64,000 nt of DNA, from NCBI RefSeq assembly GCF_016009175.1, contig NZ_JADUCM010000009.1:62001-126000 (forward strand), given 5' to 3'. The position numbers and the translations under genes are program-made. The notes below the pieces were generated by a model. That model saw only the letters and a list, made by a program, of their open reading frames with translations. It made no database searches and was not told the origin of the DNA. The stretch is from Pseudomonas alkylphenolica (lineage in GTDB: Bacteria; Pseudomonadota; Gammaproteobacteria; Pseudomonadales; Pseudomonadaceae). Of this stretch, positions 26,758-33,858 are shown piece by piece (positions within the stretch are counted from its first letter, which is position 1; every line of letters begins with the position of its first letter).

Positions 26758-29700
26758 GCCGCGTTTTCAGAAACATCCTGCTCGGTGTGCTGGCACTGCT
26801 GCTGTTGGTCCTGCTTGCACTGGGCCTGGTACTTGGAACCCAGGCGGGCAGCCGCTGGGCCCTGGGACTGGTGCCAGGCTTGCAGCTTGAGCAATTTCAG
26901 GGGCGGCTGGCGGGCCAGTGGCACGCCGACCGTGTGTTATGGGAGCAGGGCGGCGATCGGGTAGAACTGGTCAAGCCGGTGTTTGCCTGGTCACCCGCTT
27001 GTCTGCTGGGCATGACGCTGTGTATCGACCGATTGCAGGCCGAGCAGGTCAATCTCGCGTTTGCCCCGGGTGAGTCCACACCTGACGCCGGGCCCTTGCA
27101 GTTGCCAGCATTGAAGCTGCCCGTGGCAATCAAGCTGGGTGACGTTCAAATCGGTCACCTGCGCCTGGATGGCAACGAGCAACTGAGCCAGTTGCAGCTG
27201 TCGGCGCACTGGACTGTTGCGGGTATGCAGATCGACAGTCTCGCGCTGCAGCGAGATGACCTGCAGGTAAACCTGCATGGGCTGCTGCGACCAGAAGGCG
27301 ATTGGCCGTTGCAGGTTCAGGGGCAGATACAGCTGCCGAAGGTCGATGGGCAGGACTGGCAACTGTCGGTAAAGGTTGATGGCCAACTGCAAAAAAGCCT
27401 CACGCTCAGCGCTGACAGCAGCGGTTACCTGAACGCCCGGTTGAACGGGGAAGTGCAAGCATTGGCCGAGCAACTGCCGGCCACCCTGCAGATCAGCGCC
27501 AAGGCCTTCAAACCCGGCGCCGATCTGCCGGATACCCTGCAACTGAATGACCTTGAACTCAATGCCAAGGGCGATTTGAAGAACGGCTATCGATTGCTGG
27601 GTACGGCCAGCCTGCCGGCAGAGCAAGGGCCGGTAGCCTTGAGCCTGCAGGGAAAGGTTGATGCCAAAGGGGCCCAGTTGAGCGCTCTGGATCTCGCCGC
27701 TGGTGCGGACCAGCACCTCAAGCTGACGGCCAATGCCGATTGGCAACAAGGCTTGAGTGCCGATGCGACCCTGGACTGGCTGGATTTCCCATGGCTGCGG
27801 TTGTACCCGCTGGAGCAAGCACCCCAGGTGACCTTGCGCCGTTTCAATGCCCAGGTGCAGTACCGCGACGGCAACTATAGCGGTGAGTTCAAAGGCGACC
27901 TGGACGGCCCCGCTGGCGCGTTCAGCCTGAGTAGCCCGTTCAAGGGTGATTTGCAGCAGGTTAGCTTGCCGCAACTGGCGCTCACTGCTGGCCAGGGCAA
28001 GCTTGCCGGCAGTGTCGGTGTGCAGTTTGCCGAAGGCGTGGCCTGGGATGCCGCGCTCGAGCTGTCAGCGCTGAACCCGGCCTACTGGCTCGCCGAACTG
28101 CCGGGCACCCTGGCGGGGCCACTGCGCAGCAAGGGACAGATGAAAAACGGCGAACTGCGCCTGGATGCCGACCTTGACCTGAAGGGGCGCCTGCGTGGTC
28201 AGAGCGCTGTCTTCAAGGCGGTCGCCCAGGGCGCGGGGCAGAACTGGACGCTGGGCACTCTGGATATCCGTCTGGGTGACAATCACATCCAGGGTAGCGG
28301 CAGCATGCAGCAACGGCTGGCGGGCAAGCTCGAACTCAATTTGCCCCGTCTCGGCCAGCTATGGCCGCAGTTACAGGGTCAGCTCGCCGGTACGCTGGAC
28401 GTAGCCGGCACCTTGAGCGCGCCGCAAGGCACACTGGTCTTGAACGGCCAACGACTGGCCCAGGCGGACAATCACGTGCAGCGCTTGTCTTTGGACGCCA
28501 AACTGGACAATGCCCAGCGCGCGTTGATCGAACTGCAGGCAAGCGGCATTCAGCTAGGCGATACCAATCTCGGTGTGCTCAGCGCCAAGGGGCGTGGTGA
28601 CATACGTCAGCAACAGCTGGAGCTGGCCCTGGACGGGCCGCAGCTCAAGCTCGACCTTGGCCTGGACGGGCAACTGGACAAGGGCAATTGGCGCGGGCGC
28701 CTGGCCACCGGGCAGATTCAGGCAGGCGGCCAGGACTGGCGCTTGCAGGCTCCGGCCAAACTGCAGCGCCTGGCCAGCGGCCAACTGGACTTTGGCGCGC
28801 ACTGCTGGCGTTCCGGCGAGGCCAGCCTGTGCGGTGAGGACCAGCGACTGGCGCCGGAACCGCGCTTGCGTTACCACCTCAAGCAATTCCCGTTGCAAAG
28901 CCTGGCCCAGTGGCTACCCAATGACTTTGCCTGGCAAGGGCTGCTCAATGCCGACATCAATCTCGATGTGCCGGCTAGCGGCCCTAAAGGCACCATTGTG
29001 GTAGACGCCAGTGGTGGCACGTTGCGCATGCGCGAAAAGGGCCAATGGCTCGATTTCCCGTACCAGACCCTGCGCCTGGAAAGCAATCTGGCCCCACGCC
29101 GGATTGACACCCGCCTGAATTTTCGTGGTGACCGCCTGGGCGAGCTGGCGCTGGTCACCCGGCTTGATCCGGTGGCGCGCAACAAGCCGCTGAGCGGTGA
29201 CTTCCGCCTGACCGGGCTGGACATCGGCATCGCCCGTCCATTTGCACCGATGGTCGAGCGCCTGGCCGGGCAACTGAATGGCAGTGGAACATTGTCTGGT
29301 ACCTTGCTGGCGCCGCAAGTCAACGGCAGCCTCAACCTGAGTGGGGGTGAAGTCGCTGGCGCGGAGCTGCCGATCAGCCTCGAGGCGCTGACTGTACAGG
29401 CGTTGATCGCTGGTGAGCACGTGCAGCTCAATGGTGCCTGGAAAAGCGGTAAGGCCGGACAGGGCAGCCTGAGTGGCCAGATCGGCTGGGGGCAGGTACT
29501 GGCGGTCGATTTGCAACTGCAAGGGCAGCAGCTCCCGGTCACCGTCGAGCCTTATGCAAACCTTGAGGTCGCGCCGGACCTGAAGATTACCCTTGAAAAT
29601 GACAAGCTGGCGGTTTCCGGCAAGGTGCTGGTGCCCCGGGGCGAGATCATCGTACGTGAATTGCCGCCTTCCACGGTCAAGGTGTCTGATGACACGGTCA

Positions 29701-30428
29701 TCGTCGGCCATCAGACCGAAGAGGGCAAGGCGCCGATGGCGATTGCCATGGACATCGATGTCGAGGTGGGCAAAGACAAGCTGTCGTTCAGCGGTTTCGG
29801 GCTGACGGCCAATTTGCTTGGGCATGTGCACATCGGCGATGACCTGGATACGCGCGGGGAGCTGAGCCTGACCGATGGCCGTTACCGGGCGTACGGTCAG
29901 CGCCTGACCATCCGCCGCGCGCGGTTGCTGTTTGCCGGTCCTATCGATCAGCCGTACCTGGACATCGAAGCCATTCGCCAGACCGATGATGTGATTGCCG
30001 GTATCCGCCTCAGCGGCAGTGCAGAACAGCCCACAACCCAAGTGTTCTCGGAGCCGGCCATGAGCCAGGAGCAGGCGCTTTCGTACCTGGTGCTGGGGCG
30101 TCCGCTGGGCACTACCGGTGAAGACAACAACATGCTCGCCGAAGCGGCGCTGGGCCTGGGCCTGGCTACCAGTGCAGGGGTTACCGGCAGCCTGGCATCA
30201 AGCCTGGGTATCGATGATTTCCAGCTCGATACCCAGGGCAGCGGTAACAGTACCAGCGTGGTCGCCAGTGGCAACCTGACCGAACGGCTGAGCCTGCGCT
30301 ACGGGGTAGGCGTGTTTGAACCGGTGAATACGGTTGCGCTGCGCTACAAACTGAGCAAGAAGGTCTATCTGGAGGCTGCCAGTGGCCTGGCAAGTTCACT
30401 GGATATTTTTTACAAGCGCGATTTCTGA
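26754..30428 (+). CDS. tamB: Translocation and assembly module inner-membrane protein TamB
   Basis: A 1224-residue AsmA-like bridge protein. It has one N-terminal transmembrane anchor (about 5-28: NILLGVLALLLLVLLALGLVLG), a very long beta-taco/groove body of repeated amphipathic strands, and the C-terminal DUF490/TamB domain (about 860-1224), ending KVYLEAASGLASSLDIFYKRDF. TamB spans the periplasm and is implicated in moving lipids to the outer membrane together with TamA. It begins with GTG in a GTGA overlap with tamA. The stop is only 3 bases from the end of a convergent DUF2589 gene, with no terminator between them. Confidence 0.95.
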   Translation: MSRVFRNILLGVLALLLLVLLALGLVLGTQAGSRWALGLVPGLQLEQFQGRLAGQWHADRVLWEQGGDRVELVKPVFAWSPACLLGMTLCIDRLQAEQVNLAFAPGESTPDAGPLQLPALKLPVAIKLGDVQIGHLRLDGNEQLSQLQLSAHWTVAGMQIDSLALQRDDLQVNLHGLLRPEGDWPLQVQGQIQLPKVDGQDWQLSVKVDGQLQKSLTLSADSSGYLNARLNGEVQALAEQLPATLQISAKAFKPGADLPDTLQLNDLELNAKGDLKNGYRLLGTASLPAEQGPVALSLQGKVDAKGAQLSALDLAAGADQHLKLTANADWQQGLSADATLDWLDFPWLRLYPLEQAPQVTLRRFNAQVQYRDGNYSGEFKGDLDGPAGAFSLSSPFKGDLQQVSLPQLALTAGQGKLAGSVGVQFAEGVAWDAALELSALNPAYWLAELPGTLAGPLRSKGQMKNGELRLDADLDLKGRLRGQSAVFKAVAQGAGQNWTLGTLDIRLGDNHIQGSGSMQQRLAGKLELNLPRLGQLWPQLQGQLAGTLDVAGTLSAPQGTLVLNGQRLAQADNHVQRLSLDAKLDNAQRALIELQASGIQLGDTNLGVLSAKGRGDIRQQQLELALDGPQLKLDLGLDGQLDKGNWRGRLATGQIQAGGQDWRLQAPAKLQRLASGQLDFGAHCWRSGEASLCGEDQRLAPEPRLRYHLKQFPLQSLAQWLPNDFAWQGLLNADINLDVPASGPKGTIVVDASGGTLRMREKGQWLDFPYQTLRLESNLAPRRIDTRLNFRGDRLGELALVTRLDPVARNKPLSGDFRLTGLDIGIARPFAPMVERLAGQLNGSGTLSGTLLAPQVNGSLNLSGGEVAGAELPISLEALTVQALIAGEHVQLNGAWKSGKAGQGSLSGQIGWGQVLAVDLQLQGQQLPVTVEPYANLEVAPDLKITLENDKLAVSGKVLVPRGEIIVRELPPSTVKVSDDTVIVGHQTEEGKAPMAIAMDIDVEVGKDKLSFSGFGLTANLLGHVHIGDDLDTRGELSLTDGRYRAYGQRLTIRRARLLFAGPIDQPYLDIEAIRQTDDVIAGIRLSGSAEQPTTQVFSEPAMSQEQALSYLVLGRPLGTTGEDNNMLAEAALGLGLATSAGVTGSLASSLGIDDFQLDTQGSGNSTSVVASGNLTERLSLRYGVGVFEPVNTVALRYKLSKKVYLEAASGLASSLDIFYKRDF

Positions 30429-30431
30429 TCG

Positions 30432-30998
30432 TTACCCACCGCGCACGGTCGCCGCTTCGATGAATTCGTTGCTGTCGGCCGGGGGCGGAGGTGGGTCAGG
30501 CAGGCGCCGCGGGCTGATCAGGTTGGTGTATTCCTCGATCAGACGGTTGAGGGCTTCAGGCGGGTCACAAGCCTGAAACTGCATGCGGATCTGCACCTCA
30601 TCAGGGTCGCGGGCATCACCGCTGCGCTTGTTTTGCCCGCCGACGGTCACGTAGAAGCGCTCGCGCTGCAGGTCCTCGCTGGCCGGGGTGGTTTCAGTGT
30701 TCTGGATTCTCACCGACAGATCGACCTGCATGCGCTCCAGTGCCAGTCCCCGCGGTGAAACCAGGGCAATCAACGGCACCTGCATGGTGTGCTGATCGTC
30801 CATCGCCACTTCGACCATCTTGGCCTTCATGGGGGTGCCCAGCGCCTGGGCATCGTAGTCGAAGAACTGGTCGAACAGCTTGATGTACTGTTGGGCAATC
30901 AGCTGGTTGGTAGCGGCGGCAGCTTCCTGCAGGCCCCGGGTGATGTCGCACAGGTCACTGGCGGTTATGGGGGCGTTGTTCGCGGCGGGATGATCCAA
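30432..30998 (-). CDS. DUF2589-family protein, paralogue A
   Basis: A 188-residue protein of unknown function that I assign to DUF2589. It has an N-terminal helix (15-45), then strands VPLIALVSPRGLALERMQVDL (74-94), a Glu/Arg-rich middle, the shared signature DPPEAL (145-150) followed by NRLIEEYTNL, and a proline-rich tail (RRLPDPPPPPADSN). No signal peptide or membrane segment, so it is probably cytoplasmic. The start is TTG with AAGGAG 9 bases upstream. It lies 93 bases after paralogue B and shares its core with it, suggesting a heteromeric pair. Function unknown. Confidence 0.75.
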   Translation of the reverse strand: MDHPAANNAPITASDLCDITRGLQEAAAATNQLIAQQYIKLFDQFFDYDAQALGTPMKAKMVEVAMDDQHTMQVPLIALVSPRGLALERMQVDLSVRIQNTETTPASEDLQRERFYVTVGGQNKRSGDARDPDEVQIRMQFQACDPPEALNRLIEEYTNLISPRRLPDPPPPPADSNEFIEAATVRGG

Positions 30999-31091
30999 GG
31001 GTTCCTGCTCCTTAGGGGGCGAGCCAAGGGCCTCTCATGCGCGAGAGGCCGGGTGTCTGGCAGTGAGGCGTGTTGAAGCAGCGGGCGAAAG

Positions 31092-31739
31092 TTATGGGGT
31101 GTTGGCGCTACTGTCCGCTTCGTCGGGCATCGGCAAGACCGACGGCGGCAGTGCGTCAATGTTCTGCGTGGTGGTATCACTCATCATGACCGGTTTGGTG
31201 GCTGCGTCGGTCAGGAAGTCGATGACGCGCATCAAGGCTTCCGGTGGATCCTGACGACGTACCTTGGTGTTGAACGCGTACCTTGCGCGCGTGTCGGTCT
31301 TGCGGGTCTGACTGGACTTGTGGCTGACCTGGCCTTTGATATCCAGCTTGAACGCCCCCCAGCCCAGCGAGGCGCCGAAGCTCGCTTCACCCCCTGTTTC
31401 GCTGGTGCTTTCGGCTTGCTGGCTGATGGTCAGCTCGAATTCGATGGTGCCTTCTTCAATAACGATGTTGGGGTGGGCAATGGCTGCCAGCAGAGGAATC
31501 TGCATCTTCTTGGCGACCGTACCCTTGTAGACGCCTTGCTCATCAGTGAGGGTTTCGTCGTAGTCGAACTGGATGGCAACAGCTTTACCGTCCTGGATGC
31601 AAACCCCCATCAGGAAGTCGGCATAGGACTTGCTCGCGGTGACTTGCGCTTGAATCATCGCCTGCAGGGGGCCGGAGATCATCCGGTCCAGTGGCAGCGC
31701 ATTCATTACAGAGCCAATCAGGCTGGTATCGATGGTCAT
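31092..31739 (-). CDS. DUF2589-family protein, paralogue B
   Basis: A 215-residue protein assigned to DUF2589. It opens with a helical segment (5-45), then a strand-rich core containing IPLLAAIAHPNIVIEEGTIEFEL (81-103), a Gly/Ser-rich stretch (FGASLGWGAFKLDIKGQVSH) that resembles a beta-sandwich edge, and DPPEALMRVIDFLTDA (164-179). The core and the DPPEAL motif align with paralogue A. No export signal. Lies 67 bases after the Mor-family gene on the same strand and is likely controlled by it. Function unknown. Confidence 0.78.
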   Translation of the reverse strand: MTIDTSLIGSVMNALPLDRMISGPLQAMIQAQVTASKSYADFLMGVCIQDGKAVAIQFDYDETLTDEQGVYKGTVAKKMQIPLLAAIAHPNIVIEEGTIEFELTISQQAESTSETGGEASFGASLGWGAFKLDIKGQVSHKSSQTRKTDTRARYAFNTKVRRQDPPEALMRVIDFLTDAATKPVMMSDTTTQNIDALPPSVLPMPDEADSSANTP

Positions 31740-31806
31740 GGAGTAGTCCCTTGTGTTGAGTGCACGTCATTGTGCGGGTGGTGAAATTGACGTCGCGTTG
31801 TCCGGA

Positions 31807-32199
31807 TCAGATGAGGCCGGCGCGAGCGCACGACTCCTGCCGGCGGATATTGCCGATCTGGCGCAGGCTCAATCCGTACTTGTCGGCGAGCATGCTGCGC
31901 GACAGGCCTTCGGCACTTTCCTGCTGTATTTGCTGATTGCGCAGCTGACGCAGAAAATGATCGGCCTTGGGGATCTCAAGGGCCATGCCGGCGAAGCGCT
32001 TGATCAGTGCGTCCAGGGCCGCTGGCGGAAGTACGTTGGCGAGGGCGGTACGTTCACGGTGTTTGGGAATGTACTTGGGGCGTCCGCCAAAGGCGCAGGT
32101 CAGGTGGTAGGCGTTCTCAATACCCAGGCATTCGATCAGCATCTGCAGTGAATGAGGCAGTTGATGAATATCGATACGGTCGAGCTCATGCAGTTCCAT
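31807..32199 (-). CDS. Mor-family transcriptional activator
   Basis: A 130-residue protein like the Mu phage middle-operon activator Mor. The N-terminal dimerisation part is LPHSLQMLIECLGIENAYHLTCAFGGRPKYIP (14-45) and the C-terminal helix-turn-helix is LSRSMLADKYGLSLRQIGNIRRQ (99-121). The ATG has AGGA 7 bases upstream. No phage structural genes lie beside it; instead it sits directly before two DUF2589 genes. It appears to be a phage-derived regulator used for a chromosomal operon, or part of a small island; its target is inferred from position only. Confidence 0.8.
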   Translation of the reverse strand: MELHELDRIDIHQLPHSLQMLIECLGIENAYHLTCAFGGRPKYIPKHRERTALANVLPPAALDALIKRFAGMALEIPKADHFLRQLRNQQIQQESAEGLSRSMLADKYGLSLRQIGNIRRQESCARAGLI

Positions 32200-32417
32200 G
32201 AAGACATCCTTGTAGGTGTTGGCTTGACAACGTCATGGTTGAATATTCAGAACGGTTCCGACAGGCAGCAAGCGCGGCACGGGCGGTGGGCATCGGGCAC
32301 TCGGTATGTAGGCAGTGCGCGTCAAGCAGATAGGACTATTAGGGAAGATTCGACGTAACTCGTTGATTTTGTGTGCAGGGTGCAAGGGTGAAGGTGGCCA
32401 GGTTTGGCCACCCATGT
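32200..32417. other. Intergenic region upstream of the Mor-family gene
   Basis: A 218-base gap with no credible open frame. It should hold the promoter of the Mor-DUF2589 genes. I see no strong hairpin or consensus promoter. Confidence 0.4.
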
Positions 32418-32879
32418 TCATTGGCAAGGGCGGGTCAGCAGCAAGCTGATTTGTCCGAGCCAGGGGGTGGGCCGGTTCACCGCATGTTCTGGCAGCGTGC
32501 GCCAGTCAACCCAGAGGCAGATGGCCGTGTAGGAGGTATTGCCCTGCTTGCCCACGGTCTGGGGTGAAAAATCCCGGCGATACATTGCCTGTGTCTGATT
32601 GTGCGGTTGTGTCTGGTCGGGTTGTGACAAAGTCAGTCGCAGCGAATCGATCAGTTGCGGGGGAGCAAGGCTGAAATAGGGAACATCTGGATTCTCAAGC
32701 AGGTGCCCGGCTTGCCGTGAACGTTGCCAGAGCTGTTGCCATTGGCTGGCCCCTGCATGTTCGGCGAGTTGCCTGCCCAGGGCCAGGTGTTGCTCTGGAG
32801 ACAGTGTGGTGGTGGGAAGCGCCTGGGCCTGCAAGGCGACCATCAAGGTGATGCAGCTAACGATGCGTAAGATGAACAT
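32418..32879 (-). CDS. Secreted protein of unknown function
   Basis: A 153-residue protein with a clear signal peptide (MFILRIVSCITLMVALQAQALP) and no recognised domain. The mature part is polar, with Gln/Trp/Leu-rich helices (PEQHLALGRQLAEHAGASQWQQLWQRS) and two cysteines (CLWVDW and the C-terminal RPCQ) that could form a disulphide. The start has AAAGGA 8 bases upstream. It is the first gene of a leftward group with the Mor and DUF2589 genes, but a 218-base gap separates it from the Mor gene, so joint transcription is uncertain. Confidence 0.65.
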   Translation of the reverse strand: MFILRIVSCITLMVALQAQALPTTTLSPEQHLALGRQLAEHAGASQWQQLWQRSRQAGHLLENPDVPYFSLAPPQLIDSLRLTLSQPDQTQPHNQTQAMYRRDFSPQTVGKQGNTSYTAICLWVDWRTLPEHAVNRPTPWLGQISLLLTRPCQ

Positions 32880-33036
32880 GGCGTGGGTCCTTTCGTCGGG
32901 GGGATCACCCGGGACGCCATGGTTTCAGGAGGCAGGGGGCTGCAAAAGGAGGAAATTGTCCGCCCGCGGCAAAGCAGCGTTGTATGATACGCCCGGGCTG
33001 TTGTGGCCCTTTCCCCGATGTTGCAAGGAACTATCA

Positions 33037-33225
33037 ATGACTCAAGGTCAACGCCTGAAATATTCCATTCTGATCTCCCTGCTGGTGCTGGGGATCATGC
33101 TCGGCCTGTCTTACCTGCAAAAGCAGGGCATTATCACTGAGCAAGTGTTCCAGTACGTCGCAATTGGCGTCGCCATCGTTGTTGTGGTGGTCAACGGCAT
33201 CATGCGTCGCAAGGTCAAGGTCTGA
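33037..33225 (+). CDS. Small two-helix membrane protein
   Basis: A 62-residue protein with two predicted transmembrane helices (LKYSILISLLVLGIMLGLSYL and VFQYVAIGVAIVVVVVNGIM) and a basic C-terminus (RRKVKV). The ATG at 33037 has AAGGA 6 bases upstream. The longer in-frame extension to the left is non-native. It ends at a small palindromic hairpin shared with the convergent Fur-like gene. Family unknown to me; function unknown. Confidence 0.75.
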   Translation: MTQGQRLKYSILISLLVLGIMLGLSYLQKQGIITEQVFQYVAIGVAIVVVVVNGIMRRKVKV

Positions 33226-33237
33226 GACCCTCTGCAC

Positions 33238-33255
33238 GGCCGGCATGTACCGGCC
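33238..33255. terminator. Short hairpin between convergent genes
   Basis: GGCCGG / CCGGCC with loop CATGTA, in the 36-base gap between the small membrane protein gene and the Fur-like gene. It is GC-rich but lacks a T run, so terminator function is tentative. Confidence 0.4.
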
Positions 33256-33261
33256 TGCTGC

Positions 33262-33648
33262 CTAGCGTGGGCAGGCGTGCGCGAGGATGCTGCGGGCCTC
33301 GGGGTTGAGGCTGTAGCATTTGTCGCTGCCCAGGCTGATCACACCTTCGGCGCACAAGCGCTTGAGCACTTCGCGAACGCTCAGGAACGACAGCGGAATA
33401 TCCAGCTGTTCAAGCTGGCTATGGACGCCACGCACGCCGATGGTGCGGCCGTTCTTGTCGGCCGTATGCAGGGCATCGATGACTTTCAGGCGTATCAGGC
33501 TGGTGCGCAGCCCATACGATTTGAGTAGTTCGCGAATGTGCTCGTTACCTGGACGCTCGCTGTCGGCGGCATCGCTTTTAGCTGCCGGTGCCGGCTGAGC
33601 CTTGCGCACGGGCCTGTCGATGATCGCCGTGTGTTGCTGGTTAAACAT
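33262..33648 (-). CDS. Fur-like winged-helix protein without metal domain (PA2384-like)
   Basis: A 128-residue protein whose middle and C-terminal part resembles only the DNA-binding half of Fur: LLKSYGLRTSLIRLKVIDALHTA, then RGVHSQLEQLDIPLSFLSVREVLKRLCAEGVI. The His/Glu/Cys metal and dimerisation domain of Fur is missing. An unstructured N-terminus (1-45) precedes it. PA2384 of P. aeruginosa, next to pvdQ, is a Fur-N-like iron-response regulator, and this gene has the same neighbour. The ATG at 33648 has GGAG 7 bases upstream and is preferred over a start at 33693. Divergent from pvdQ. Confidence 0.78.
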   Translation of the reverse strand: MFNQQHTAIIDRPVRKAQPAPAAKSDAADSERPGNEHIRELLKSYGLRTSLIRLKVIDALHTADKNGRTIGVRGVHSQLEQLDIPLSFLSVREVLKRLCAEGVISLGSDKCYSLNPEARSILAHACPR

Positions 33649-33793
33649 GTGAACACTCCCTTTCGTGGTCAGTCCAGATACCGATTTATTCACGCCTGTA
33701 CCCTATAAGACGAATGAGCAGGGCAAAACTGCAGTACCTGGCGAAAAAAAATTGCGCCACTCAGGTAAAGACGTATTGCAACGGCATATTCCG

Positions 33794-33816
33794 TAAATTT
33801 ATTCCCCGGGTTTCGT
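33794..33816 (+). promoter_or_regulatory. Candidate PvdS (iron-starvation) promoter of pvdQ
   Basis: TAAAT at 33794-33798 and CGT at 33814-33816 are separated by 15 bases, close to the TAAAT-N16/17-CGT iron-starvation box of the PvdS ECF sigma factor. It lies 43 bases before the GTG start of pvdQ, a PvdS-dependent gene in P. aeruginosa. The spacer is one base short of the usual value. Confidence 0.6.
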
Positions 33817-33858
33817 TCAATCAGGATCAACCGTTCCCTGATCAGAGCAGGAGTACCC

